Shown here: piece after piece, positions 8,429 to 16,955 of the stretch
Position numbering within the stretch: the first letter of the stretch is position 1
Layout of the letters: each line of letters begins with the position of its first letter
Source: a virus
IMG/VR virus record: IMGVR_UViG_3300034152_000987
Span: 1-53,276 of that record
Length of the DNA stretch: 53,276 nt
Direction: 5' to 3' (one strand)
Translations under genes and position numbers: made by a program
Notes under the pieces: generated by a model
What the model was told of the DNA's origin: nothing
What the model saw: the letters and a program-made list of their open reading frames with translations, nothing else
The model's database searches: none

Positions 8429-11400
8429 TTATAAGCTTCTATCAATAACGCCCATCCCGAGCATTCTTGAGTCAAGGCACGCAAATCCTATTTCTGCCCA
8501 TCCAAAGAAGCCTTGTTTTTGTTGACGAAGCAATGCTGGATCATCAATAGCTTCATATTCTTTTCTGATGGGCATTACAAGAGAATCATTTACGCTCATG
8601 TCAAAACCAAGTATCTGAGTTTCCCCCAACGAACTGACTGTTCCGTCAGCGGACGTTACGTTAGGATTGTCAAGAGTGTAGTTGTTGTAAACTTCGCCTG
8701 CGTCGGCTATGAACTTGCCAAAAGCAGCGGTGCTGGCATTGATGTTGTACATGCCGGTTGCTCCCAAATGTTGCACCTCATGAAGCTGCACGTTCCAAAT
8801 GGAACCCATTCCAGAAGCCTGAAAAATCTCTCTCCTGGTCACAGGATCAATGTCCGTGTCAGTCCACTCTCTAATGTCTGCAGCGTCTTCAGGAGCTATG
8901 TAAAGATCTGTCAAAGTCCTGCCAATTCTCTTGAAACCTACCAACATCTTATTTATAAGTTCCTTAGAAAGGTAACCAGCACCAGTTGACGCCGGATCAA
9001 TCTCATAAATAGGAGCTGGACGTGAACCCAACAGTCCCTTTCCAGAAAAAGCAGACGTCGCGGCCGGCATGATGATCTTCCAACCGCATTCTTCCTCATA
9101 ATTGGCAATGTCCTTTGCAACTCTAGCAGCAGCTCTTTGAGCAATGTCAATCCTCGAATCTCTAGCGTACGTCACTTTCCAATCTGCAGAAGCGTTAATA
9201 GCGAAGGTAGGAACATAGCATTCTGTTACTTGTAATGACCTCGGCTTTACCCGTTAGGCGGGGAAGCTCTTCGGCATTCCCTCTCACAGTTTCCTGTGAG
9301 TTCAGACTATATCATCATCCCAATGCAGGGAGTCTGGCGTATAGTCGTTGAGGAGTCTTAAAAAAGTTTCCTGCTGATTACCCAATCTTTGTTATTTTTA
9401 CCATGTCAGTAAACAAAGCTCTAAGGGCTTTCCAGCATATAGCAAGATTAAGAGGCCTATTTATTTTAGCTAACCTCTTCTCCTATACCTTCGATAAAGT
9501 TCTGGGCCATATCATCCTGTTACTTGTAATGACCTCGGCTTTACCCGTTAGGCGGGGAAGCTCTTCGGCGTTCCCTCTCACTGTCTCCAGTGAGTTCAGA
9601 CTATATCATCGCCTTATCGGCGTTTGACGTATAGTCGTTGGGGCTTACTTTATTTTAATCTCTTAGGAATATCCATAGTTATAACGTCTTTACTGCCATT
9701 CAAACTTCGTAAAGAAATTGCTATTTCAATGTCCCTATCGGTTACCGGAGTTCCTCTATTGACAGTCATTCTGTTATTGACATACTCTAACAATAGTTTA
9801 GCCTGCTTTTTCTTTGCAACCTCATTAGCCGCTAAAACAGGAAGTGCTTTATGAAGCCTCTTCATTCCCCCCAACGAAATTTTGTATTCAAGCTTTCCGT
9901 TTTTACGGGGTTTAGGACTTATATAAGCGCCTACTTTAAACCACTCTTTAATGACTCTATCGCAGTTTAATATAAATCCTTCACTGTCATTGGTTATTTC
10001 TATTGATGGAAAAAGATATAACGTCTTATTTTTATGATGATGTTGTTTAGACAACACATAACTTCCATCACTGTCAATGGCTCCGATCAACCATCCTAAG
10101 TCAAATAAAGTCTTGCCACCTGATTGTCCCATATTAGTCATATTTTCACCTTAGTAGTAATGACCACTTAGCGGGAGTTCCCAGCGTTATAGTCAAATTT
10201 TCAATACTACGTCTCTGTAGTATGGGCCATATGTTTATAGCCAAGCCCAGGTAGTACCCAAACTGGACAGTCTGTTACTTTTATGACCTAAAACGTCTTT
10301 TCTTTAGGCGGGTTGCTGCGAAGCAACCTCTGCACGTTTCCATGCAGCTCGGACTATATCTTCATTCAGTAAGAATGTTTGGCGTGTAGTCTCTGAGGAG
10401 TCTTAAAAAAGTTTCCTGCTGATTACCCAATCTTTGTTATTTTTACCATGTCAGTAAACAAAGCTCTAAGGGCTTTCCAGCATATAGCCAAATTATGAAG
10501 CTCTTAAAGAACCTCAAAATCTTCACTCACGGGGTAGACCGTTCAACCCAATGTGTTTCCACATTGGCCGGACTCTATCATCACGTTAAGCGTCTTGCGT
10601 ATTAGTCTCTGGGGTATCTTCATAGTTAGGGTTGTGATTTAAAAATTTTACTTTTTCAACTATATTATATATGTCTTTTGTATTAAATCTATTTATTTTT
10701 TTATGTTCCAAATAATCAATCATCAATTCCAGCTGGTTTTGTTTTGCAATAATTTTATTATTAATAAAACTCAGTAGTTTATACAAAGAATCCTGATTTC
10801 TTACATAAATGTTATAATTAAATTTCTTTTTGTTCTTACCTAATCTTTTTTTAGCTTTAGATTTATTGGTCCTATAATTATAATTTATATTAAGACTTTC
10901 ATATAAAGCTATAACATTATTAAGCATGGTGTCTGATCCAGTAGTTATGTCTACAGTGGGTATAACGCGTTCACTCTTTGTAACTACAAAACATATAGAA
11001 CCATCACCATCGATCGTACCGGCTAGCCAAGAAGGCGTGAAATTTCTATACCCGGTATCATAATTATAATCAAGATTCAGCTCTACTATTTTATTGTATA
11101 ACTCTTTTTGATAAGCAGTGTATGGTGTATTATTTTGTTTCCAACCAAGCTCATTAACATACCTCAATCTATCCTCACAAAACTTCCTTATTACTTCTAA
11201 TTGAGGTCTCCTAGAAATACAATATCCAACAACCAGATCAACAAACTCTATACATTTAGATAGACGTTTTATAGTTAGTTCCTTCTTATCTTTTCCAACA
11301 CTGGCTTTTCTCGTGGATATATGATGATTTATATTATTGTTATCTAAATAAGTATGGCATGCCTCAATTAAATCAAACCTAGTGTTATTAAAAGAAACAG

Positions 11401-11793
11401 TTGGTCTAAGTTGTAATCTCCCCCTAGGATAAAACCTGTGTATATACACACCAAAATCACTGTCAACTAAACCAGCAATATAGTTATCATTAACTATGAA
11501 GTTACCTGCATGATTGTCCATAACATCCTCCCCATTTTCACGTTGTCAGTAAGGGACGGCTTTAGGAGTTTCCAGCATATAGCAAGATTTTAACAGGCCA
11601 TTTACCCCACCATAGCCTGCGCTCCCGGCGCCAAATTCTCCACCGCGAACAATTCCCTCATGATTGATTCCAGTTCAATTTTCTGCAGGATTGGAGTAGT
11701 GAGCGCAGCGGCAAAAGCTCTGTAAGCCGCCATGCCTTCAGGAGTGTGCTCAGCTGTTGCTCTGAACAGTTGTCTCATTTCACGTTCGTCCAT
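8429..11793 (-). CDS. Major capsid protein, five exons interrupted by four group I introns
   Basis: The spliced protein has 355 residues and matches the HK97-fold capsid type carrying segments such as RYARDSRIDIAQRAA-like, EWTDTDIDPVTRREIFQ and CLDSRMLGMGVIDRS. Exons in transcription order are 11793-11614 (180 nt), 10539-10511 (29), 10267-10239 (29), 9512-9473 (40) and 9218-8429 (790); they total 1068 nt in one frame. Joined, the exon boundaries read LAPGAQA+VYPVSEDFEV, then PVWVLPGLGY, then MAQNFIEGIGEEV, then YVPTFAINASADW, an uninterrupted capsid sequence. Splice points were set by 5' exon pairing to the internal guide sequence with a U.G at each 5' site and G as the last intron base. Scaffold and protease genes lie just upstream. 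Correct capsid synthesis therefore needs four RNA splicing events. Confidence 0.9.
9219..9472 (-). ncRNA. Group I intron D (capsid gene, 254 nt, no ORF)
   Basis: This is the last and smallest-core intron of the capsid gene. The 5' exon end AAGAGGT pairs with the guide GCCTCTT, giving a U.G at the splice site. The core has the group I pair GACTATA / TATAGTC (P7) and a downstream 7-bp hairpin capped by a GAAA tetraloop. The intron ends in CAGAATG. Its 5' half is identical over 95 bp to intron B, while its 3' half is nearly identical to intron C, so it looks like a recombinant of the two. Confidence 0.85.
9349..9443 (-). repeat. 95-bp perfect repeat, copy 1 (intron D)
   Basis: This stretch is identical base for base to 10394-10488 in intron B. 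It covers the P2-P6 part of the group I core up to the first strand of P7. Perfect identity points to recent duplication or gene conversion between introns of the same gene. Confidence 0.95.
9513..10238 (-). ncRNA. Group I intron C (capsid gene, 726 nt, with LAGLIDADG ORF)
   Basis: This intron separates exon 3 (ending ...CTTGGCT) from exon 4 and ends in CAGGATG. The core pair GACTATA / TATAGTC is present, followed by a 7-bp hairpin with a GAGA tetraloop. Compared with intron D the hairpin has a compensatory A-T to T-A change, which shows selection on RNA pairing. It hosts the endonuclease gene at 9650-10141. P1 pairing is the weakest of the four (about four good pairs to GGCC), so the 5' site rests mainly on reading frame and protein continuity. 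Confidence 0.8.
9650..10141 (-). CDS. LAGLIDADG homing endonuclease, single motif (in intron C)
   Basis: This 163-residue protein has one LAGLIDADG helix at residues 17-26 (WLIGAIDSDG), so it should act as a homodimer cutting an intron-less capsid gene to spread intron C. A basic C-terminal half (KPRKNGKLEYK, KRLHKAL, LEYVNNR) fits DNA contact. An AAGGTGAAAAT ribosome site precedes the ATG inside the intron. The stop lies close to the P7 region of the intron core, the usual packing of such genes in phage introns. Confidence 0.85.
   Translation of the reverse strand: MTNMGQSGGKTLFDLGWLIGAIDSDGSYVLSKQHHHKNKTLYLFPSIEITNDSEGFILNCDRVIKEWFKVGAYISPKPRKNGKLEYKISLGGMKRLHKALPVLAANEVAKKKQAKLLLEYVNNRMTVNRGTPVTDRDIEIAISLRSLNGSKDVITMDIPKRLK
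10268..10510 (-). ncRNA. Group I intron B (capsid gene, 243 nt, no ORF)
   Basis: This intron lies between two 29-nt exons. The 5' exon end TGAGGT pairs with the guide GCTTCA, with U.G at the splice point. The core has AGAGACTA / TATAGTCC and a 7-bp hairpin with a GAAA tetraloop, plus a GGTTGC / GCAACC hairpin. It ends in CAGACTG. Its 5' half is shared exactly with intron D, but its 3' half differs from C and D. Confidence 0.85.
10394..10488 (-). repeat. 95-bp perfect repeat, copy 2 (intron B)
   Basis: Identical to 9349-9443. See intron D for meaning: the shared part is the 5' half of the ribozyme core. Confidence 0.95.
10540..11613 (-). ncRNA. Group I intron A (capsid gene, 1074 nt, with LAGLIDADG ORF)
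   Basis: This is the first capsid intron. The exon 1 end CAGGCT pairs perfectly with the guide GGCCTG, with U.G at the 5' splice site. The core shows AGAGACTA / TAGAGTCC and a hairpin of 8 bp capped by GAAA just before the 3' end, which is G at 10540. The P2-P3 region resembles introns B and D (GCTATATGCTGGAAA), so the introns share ancestry. Most of its length is the endonuclease gene at 10586-11521, whose 3' end overlaps the core. Confidence 0.85.
10586..11521 (-). CDS. LAGLIDADG homing endonuclease, two motifs (in intron A)
   Basis: This 311-residue protein has two LAGLIDADG helices, at about residues 14-24 (YIAGLVDSDFG) and 165-174 (WLAGTIDGDG), so it should work as a monomer. The rest is rich in Asn, Lys and Tyr and is clearly more AT-biased than the capsid exons, a sign of separate origin. 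A GGGGAGGATGTT ribosome site precedes the ATG. Its role is to cut capsid alleles lacking intron A; it may also help folding of the intron as some relatives do, which cannot be told here. Confidence 0.85.
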   Translation of the reverse strand: MDNHAGNFIVNDNYIAGLVDSDFGVYIHRFYPRGRLQLRPTVSFNNTRFDLIEACHTYLDNNNINHHISTRKASVGKDKKELTIKRLSKCIEFVDLVVGYCISRRPQLEVIRKFCEDRLRYVNELGWKQNNTPYTAYQKELYNKIVELNLDYNYDTGYRNFTPSWLAGTIDGDGSICFVVTKSERVIPTVDITTGSDTMLNNVIALYESLNINYNYRTNKSKAKKRLGKNKKKFNYNIYVRNQDSLYKLLSFINNKIIAKQNQLELMIDYLEHKKINRFNTKDIYNIVEKVKFLNHNPNYEDTPETNTQDA

Positions 11794-11893
11794 TTCTAAT
11801 CGTCCTCCTTTTAGTTATGGATGCGTCAAAATTCACGCATTAATCCATTTCTCACCACTCGTTCACTGTAATTCACAAAAAACCAATTTACAA

Positions 11894-12571
11894 TTAAACC
11901 AACAGTTTAATTCTAATTGGATAAAGAGTCGTGTTGGCAATGTTGGCAGAACATTTGGCAGCGCTTGCCCCTTTGACAACTCGAGCAACGTTGTAAGTTC
12001 TGTCCACAGCCTTGTAATTTGTGTCTCCGTCTCCAGAGCAATCCACGTACACGTTGGTCACTCGAGAACCGTTGTTGCAAGCAACGTGCAAATACTGTCC
12101 TGGCTTCATGTGATTTCCGTCAGTGACAGTGTTTGTCGTGTGCTGGCAAGTGTAATGCACGGTGTCCCAAATGCCCATGTGCGCTACCGCCAAAGGAGCT
12201 GTCTTTGTACCTATGATGTCTCCTGAAGAATCGTACAGGGGCTGAGCGATCACGTCGCTCGAACCAAGATCTCCAGGCATCAAGTGCCCAGCCGGATGCA
12301 CCTGATGGTAACCGGTTTTAACCTTCTGCATTGCAAACCCAAAAGGATCCACAGTGGTTCCGCTACCTTCTTTGTTGGCGTCTCCAGTTGGAATGTTGGT
12401 ATACGTATCATATCTACATACCTCAGCTTCCTGATTGGTTGCGCTGGATTTCAAATACACCACGGCGCCAGCGTAACAAATCACTCCGCCAACCCCCGCG
12501 GAACCTGTTCCACTTTGAGTGGTGTACTTGCAAAACTGATTTTGCACAACAGGATGTCTAGGTATAAACAT
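11894..12571 (-). CDS. Putative capsid-associated structural protein
   Basis: This 225-residue protein is Gly/Thr/Asn-rich and beta-prone with several cysteines, typical of a virion surface or decoration protein. It lies between the scaffold-like gene and the capsid gene, so a head role is likely. I do not recognise a named family. An AGGAGGAGAAAGGAT ribosome site precedes the ATG. Confidence 0.6.
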   Translation of the reverse strand: MFIPRHPVVQNQFCKYTTQSGTGSAGVGGVICYAGAVVYLKSSATNQEAEVCRYDTYTNIPTGDANKEGSGTTVDPFGFAMQKVKTGYHQVHPAGHLMPGDLGSSDVIAQPLYDSSGDIIGTKTAPLAVAHMGIWDTVHYTCQHTTNTVTDGNHMKPGQYLHVACNNGSRVTNVYVDCSGDGDTNYKAVDRTYNVARVVKGASAAKCSANIANTTLYPIRIKLLV

Positions 12572-12602
12572 ATCCTTTCTCCTCCTTCATTAATAAACTT
12601 CT

Positions 12603-13358
12603 TTATTTCTTGTTGCTCTTCCGCTTCATCATTTCAGCCATGGCTTTGCCTAAATTAGAATACTTCGTCATGACTTCCTCATCAGGAAAAACGTCTATGT
12701 TGTAAGAAGCTCTCACAGCCTGATTAGGATCAATGTTAGCTGGAGGAGTTTCTTCCTCTGAAGTTTCCTCTTCGGCAGTTTCTTCCTCAGTGACGTTCTC
12801 TGAAGTTGAATCTGTCTCAGAAGAGTTTTCCTCTTTTGTTTCAACGTTCTGATTCTCTTCTGATCTTTCAGCGGAATTTGCCTCTATTTCATTGATCACT
12901 TCCTCTCTAATCGCCACAAGCTCTTCTTTGTAAGACGCGAATTCTTCATCAGACATTTCTCTAATCTTAGACGCTTGCTCTGCTCTGGCTTTTTCTTCGA
13001 CTCGAGCAACTTTAGCTTCGTCCAACTCAGACAGTCTAACGTCAGCAAGTCTGTCCTTCTTCATCTCTTCCAAAGCTGTTTGAGTTTCCGTCAGTTTCTC
13101 GTTGGAATCATTGATCTCCGCTCTAGCCGCCTCAAGCTGAGAGTTAAGATCTTCAATGGTTCCTTCATGTTCAGAAACTGAGGATTTCAGACTTTCAAGC
13201 TCTGCGTTTCTCTCTTCAAGAGTGGCTGTGAGATCTTCAATGGTCCCAGCCGCTTGCTGAAGAGCGTCTTCAGTCTTTTTTCTCATGTCAGCTTCTTCTT
13301 TCTCAGAAAAGATAGACATTACCATAGCTTCTACGTCTTTTCTTAGCTTATCTTCCAT
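12603..13358 (-). CDS. Putative head scaffolding protein
   Basis: This 251-residue protein is highly acidic and largely helical. Residues 1-150 are a long coiled coil (repeated E, A, L, K heptads such as TLEERNAELESLK), about 160-205 are a Glu/Ser/Thr-rich disordered linker, and the C-terminus is short and basic (MMKRKSNKK). That order, an acidic coiled coil with a basic tail placed just before the capsid gene, is the standard scaffold layout, in which the tail binds capsid subunits during prohead assembly. A named match was not possible. Confidence 0.65.
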   Translation of the reverse strand: MEDKLRKDVEAMVMSIFSEKEEADMRKKTEDALQQAAGTIEDLTATLEERNAELESLKSSVSEHEGTIEDLNSQLEAARAEINDSNEKLTETQTALEEMKKDRLADVRLSELDEAKVARVEEKARAEQASKIREMSDEEFASYKEELVAIREEVINEIEANSAERSEENQNVETKEENSSETDSTSENVTEEETAEEETSEEETPPANIDPNQAVRASYNIDVFPDEEVMTKYSNLGKAMAEMMKRKSNKK

Positions 13359-13399
13359 GAAGTCTATACCTCCTTGAAAAATTTTAAATAAAATAAAGC

Positions 13400-13408
13400 A
13401 TTATACCA
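13400..13408 (-). promoter_or_regulatory. Possible extended -10 promoter before the scaffold gene
   Basis: On the minus strand the sequence TGGTATAAT fits an extended -10 element, about 45 bp upstream of the scaffold start. No good -35 hexamer is present, so this is tentative. Confidence 0.3.
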
Positions 13409-13459
13409 ACCTACATAATCAACCCTGTCCTTTTAAATCAACAAAAAAAACAATTCTAA

Positions 13460-13897
13460 TTAGGGAAAATTAGGCATGGCGCCAGTGTTTCCCCTACAAG
13501 CCCACGCTTCCAAAGTGGTCTTGTCCAAATCATCTCCCAACATAAAATGCACGTCAAAATTTACACCACCGGCTCCAGCGGCATTGCTACACACAAGCTT
13601 TACAACGTTGGTGGTAGTGTTCTTGTCAATCCAAAAATAACCACCTGGATTTGAAAGAGGTGTAGCTGTAATAGTCCCGTACGTGGCTAAATCATAACCA
13701 TGAAACTTCACGCTTTCAGCAATGGTGATTTCGGTAGTGCCGCTTGCCAGCGTGACCGTGTCAGCCCATATGAACGGATAAGCGTGATTGTTTCCAGCTT
13801 GTTTGTACACGGCCTTCATGTTGTCATCGCCATCGATACGCGTTATCTTCGGAGTGCTCTTTCTTTTACCGGTGAGTGCTTGTCCGAGTTGCGTCAT
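13460..13897 (-). CDS. Putative virion structural protein
   Basis: This 145-residue protein is beta-rich and Gly/Ala/Thr-rich (TVTLASGTTEITIAES, CSNAAGAGGVNFDV). It lies 3 bp downstream of the protease-like gene and upstream of the scaffold. Its position and composition suggest a head decoration or stabilising protein, but no family was recognised. Confidence 0.55.
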   Translation of the reverse strand: MTQLGQALTGKRKSTPKITRIDGDDNMKAVYKQAGNNHAYPFIWADTVTLASGTTEITIAESVKFHGYDLATYGTITATPLSNPGGYFWIDKNTTTNVVKLVCSNAAGAGGVNFDVHFMLGDDLDKTTLEAWACRGNTGAMPNFP

Positions 13898-13900
13898 CTC

Positions 13901-15109
13901 TTAGTCCTCCTTGTTCAAATATTTTTCTGCACTGGATAAAACAGTTTTCAATACAGACATTCTTTCTCTTCGATTGTCTTCACTTCTCCTTTTCTCTAAC
14001 ATTCTAGCCGCCATTGCGTTCACAGTAGACTCAATCCTGTTTCTTAGACAATCAGGATCAGTAGTGTCCCGCGAGAAAGAAGTGCACTCCCTATCATACA
14101 AAGTACACCAGTTTTCATGCAACACTTTGGTGTCAGGACCCTTCACGGATCCTTCGTAAACCCACCGTTTAAAACTCACGCATATTCCAACAGTGTCATC
14201 ATTTTCTATCGCCCCCGAATTGCCGCCAAGTTCCTCAACGTCGGAATCAGAATTTTTTGATTCTTCAACGTCTTTGTCCTCAAAAACGGCGGAGGGTTCT
14301 TCGTCTAAAGAGGTTAAATTATTGTTTTCTTCAGAAACGTCCTGAGTTTCATTATTAGCTTCATCGTAATTTATAATGATTTCACTGCATTGATTTGATT
14401 CGTTGCGCGAAGAATGCGCCGTTTCCAACACAATGGAAGGTGGGTTGGCTGCATGTTTCACAAAACCACAACCGGAAAACACTATGCCTCTCAAAACTCT
14501 TGTAATCGTGCCTTTCGCAATCTCTTTTTTGTCCTTAATCACTTTAGCCATTCTGCCAAACGTGGAAAGATCGTTTGAAGCTAAACCCAAAGACTCAGCT
14601 TCGTCTTTGCTTATTATCAAGTCGCCCACTTTTACGTCAAAATCAGTAAAGTACGCTTCCATGCTCACTTTCCATTTGCGCTCTTCCACTTCTTTTGCCA
14701 AGTTTGGAAACCTTGATTTGTACAATATGCCTGCAATCGCAACGTGAACGTCCATCAAATCTATTTCTTCGTTGCTGGCAAGCTCTTTCAAATCCAAAAC
14801 TTCCCCATTGCTGTCAACAAAAGCGCGTTCATAAATGTGACCGACAATCTCCTCTTCCTTGTGTTCTACGTCCAACGCCTTATTAATTATGGAGCCCTCC
14901 GCTTGTATCAACTCAGAAGGCAAAAAATAAGCGTGATTCAAGTTTTCGCCAGAAGAAACAAAAATAGCCGAAAAATACAACAAGTCCGGCTGCTTCAACT
15001 TTACGTCCGGCAGCTTTATCGCAGACGACGCTTTCTCCCTCAAAGCCTTGGTTTCTTCATGAATTTCTACGTCAGCTTCCAAATACAACACGTTTTCACT
15101 GTCACCCAT
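13901..15109 (-). CDS. Putative prohead protease
   Basis: This 402-residue protein probably cleaves scaffold and capsid during head maturation. The N-terminal 230 residues fit the herpes-protease-like prohead fold: NKALDVEHKEEEIVGH supplies the likely catalytic His, and KWKVSMEAYF supplies the likely Ser. A long acidic Asn/Glu-rich linker (about 240-300) leads to a C-terminal domain with three cysteines (CVSF, CTLYDREC). It sits between portal and head genes, as in many phages. The C-terminal extension is longer than in a minimal protease and may be a scaffold-like part removed later. Confidence 0.6.
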   Translation of the reverse strand: MGDSENVLYLEADVEIHEETKALREKASSAIKLPDVKLKQPDLLYFSAIFVSSGENLNHAYFLPSELIQAEGSIINKALDVEHKEEEIVGHIYERAFVDSNGEVLDLKELASNEEIDLMDVHVAIAGILYKSRFPNLAKEVEERKWKVSMEAYFTDFDVKVGDLIISKDEAESLGLASNDLSTFGRMAKVIKDKKEIAKGTITRVLRGIVFSGCGFVKHAANPPSIVLETAHSSRNESNQCSEIIINYDEANNETQDVSEENNNLTSLDEEPSAVFEDKDVEESKNSDSDVEELGGNSGAIENDDTVGICVSFKRWVYEGSVKGPDTKVLHENWCTLYDRECTSFSRDTTDPDCLRNRIESTVNAMAARMLEKRRSEDNRRERMSVLKTVLSSAEKYLNKED

Positions 15110-15134
15110 TACGCACTTCCTCCTTGCAATAATG

Positions 15135-15170
15135 AAAAAAAAACAATAACCCCCTACTTACAAGAGGTTA
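15135..15170 (-). terminator. Intrinsic terminator after the portal gene
   Basis: On the minus strand TAACCTC and GGGGTTA form a 7-bp stem (one G.U) around a 10-nt loop, followed within 3 nt by nine T. It lies 6 bp downstream of the portal stop codon and would separate the portal/terminase unit from the head unit. Confidence 0.6.
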
Positions 15171-15175
15171 GTTTA

Positions 15176-16942
15176 TTATTCCTCAATTCTTGATTTCAAC
15201 ACAGCGTTCAAAAACCCAGCGTACTCTTCGTCAGACATGCTTTTGACTATGTTCGACACAACGTCAGCCGCACCCAACTCTCCGGAATCGTTTGTTTTTA
15301 CGCTTTTATTTGGATCCAGGTTTTTTTGTTTTGGTTTTGCTGGATTGGCTTTCGGCCGTCCAGCTGAAGGAGTGCCTGAAGGAGCGTTTTGATTAGGCTG
15401 CATTCCTTTTTTGGATTGTTGCCAAGGAGAACCGTGCAACCCGAACACCCCGTCCTGCACCAACTTGAATTCCTCCTTCATGTTCTCATGTTCACTTGAA
15501 AAATCAAAATTCAGCGCTTCCAAAGCGGTTTTGTAACTTAGCATTCTTCTGTCCACAAGCTGAGAAATGATTGACATGTACAATATGGTGTCTTTAAGAA
15601 CGCTTTCATCCCACCTTACTTTAGGAAATTTTTCAAAACCAACGGCTTCTGCTATCTGCCTGTATTCACCGTAAATCCATCTTGTCACCTGCCTCCTGGC
15701 GTAAGCAATCTCCTCCATCAACCCCTTTATCAACAAACTCACCTCTGAAGCGTTCACGTTGCCTGTGCCGTCAATTATGGATCTTGTAACCCCAAGACCC
15801 CCGGTCATGTCTTCATTCACTTGTTTGTATTTGTCTTGACCAAGAACGGCTTCTATTTCTGGCGAAACAATCTTTTCAACCTTCAAAGTGTGGTTCCACA
15901 CAACTGAAAAGGATTTGCTGGTCGTGTCAAACAATTTTGCCACGGCCTCCAACTCCGCCTGAGTGACCACTGGATATTCGTCGCTTCCTATGGTCACCTT
16001 CAAAATGTAATTGCTTATTCCATCCAAAGTGCTTATGTCCGCCTCTTTCAAAGAATTCTTGTACTCTATAGTGTCAAAAACTCTGGCGGATCTTGGCTTT
16101 GCGTACCTTTCATACGGTTGCTTTCTGTAAGTTATGGATCCAACCAGCCTTGAATCCAACAATATGGATTCACTTTTTTCCGCGGCTCTTTTCAAATCAG
16201 CAGGCAAGGCTTTTATCAACCTCTTTTCTTCTTCGGACAAGTCTCCTGACGGCTTGTCCAATATGTCCTTAAGTTCTTTGGGCGGTTTCAACTTTATGCT
16301 GTAATTGTTGAACAACAAACTTCCGTCTATGTCCACCAACAAAGGATTCAACACAGTGTAAGAAATAGGCAAATGTCCTTTTGACCATATCTTTTTTCTA
16401 GCCGCTTTCTCTCCAGTGAGCACTTTTCCAGGAATTGGAGACAAGGTGGAAACTCTAGGCTCATATTTGGCAATGGCTTTGTAAGTCGTAACGTGACCCA
16501 CCTTGAAAAAATCCAAAAAGATCCATTCCAATATTTCATCAAACCTAACGTCAAAAGCCCAGGTGTCAAAAAAACTTTTTATTTTTTCATCGTCAACGTC
16601 ATTCTCAAACCCTCGAAAAGCCAAATTTGCCAATAAATTAGTAACTGTTCCGACCAAAGGATCTGACACGTAATACTTCATGGCTCTTTTAAAAAGAGTT
16701 TTAGGCTCTTCTTCAAAAGGACTCTTTTTGCCAAGAAAAAGATCCAGGTCAGGTCTCTGCAAAGCGTCCCTTCGAACAATGGACGCTTTTTCAGGTTCCA
16801 AAAAAGCCAGCGTCTTCTTGGTTGGCTCCAAATAAAAACTGGCCTTCCCACTTTTGTCGTCCACTTCTATGTGATGAAGCCCTATGTCAGGGTACTTCTC
16901 TTTAAGATCCGAGGTCACTTTTTTTATAGTGTCTTTTCTCAT
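15176..16942 (-). CDS. Portal protein
   Basis: This 588-residue protein should form the dodecameric ring through which DNA enters the head. It follows the terminase and holin-like genes and precedes the prohead protease. Length, the mixed alpha/beta N-terminal part (KYYVSDPLVGTVTNLLAN, the early portal helix), the central wing region and the C-terminal Pro/Gln/Lys-rich tail fit large-phage portals. A charged low-complexity stretch lies at about residues 495-545. No frame damage is visible. Confidence 0.75.
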   Translation of the reverse strand: MRKDTIKKVTSDLKEKYPDIGLHHIEVDDKSGKASFYLEPTKKTLAFLEPEKASIVRRDALQRPDLDLFLGKKSPFEEEPKTLFKRAMKYYVSDPLVGTVTNLLANLAFRGFENDVDDEKIKSFFDTWAFDVRFDEILEWIFLDFFKVGHVTTYKAIAKYEPRVSTLSPIPGKVLTGEKAARKKIWSKGHLPISYTVLNPLLVDIDGSLLFNNYSIKLKPPKELKDILDKPSGDLSEEEKRLIKALPADLKRAAEKSESILLDSRLVGSITYRKQPYERYAKPRSARVFDTIEYKNSLKEADISTLDGISNYILKVTIGSDEYPVVTQAELEAVAKLFDTTSKSFSVVWNHTLKVEKIVSPEIEAVLGQDKYKQVNEDMTGGLGVTRSIIDGTGNVNASEVSLLIKGLMEEIAYARRQVTRWIYGEYRQIAEAVGFEKFPKVRWDESVLKDTILYMSIISQLVDRRMLSYKTALEALNFDFSSEHENMKEEFKLVQDGVFGLHGSPWQQSKKGMQPNQNAPSGTPSAGRPKANPAKPKQKNLDPNKSVKTNDSGELGAADVVSNIVKSMSDEEYAGFLNAVLKSRIEE

Positions 16943-16955
16943 TTAAATCTCCTAT

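Noticed and set aside
9175-9218. Capsid gene starting at the GTG at 9175 as an unspliced 248-residue protein
   Set aside because: Capsid-like sequence continues upstream in frame (YVPTFAINASADW) and then across four spliceable introns to a proper start at 11793.
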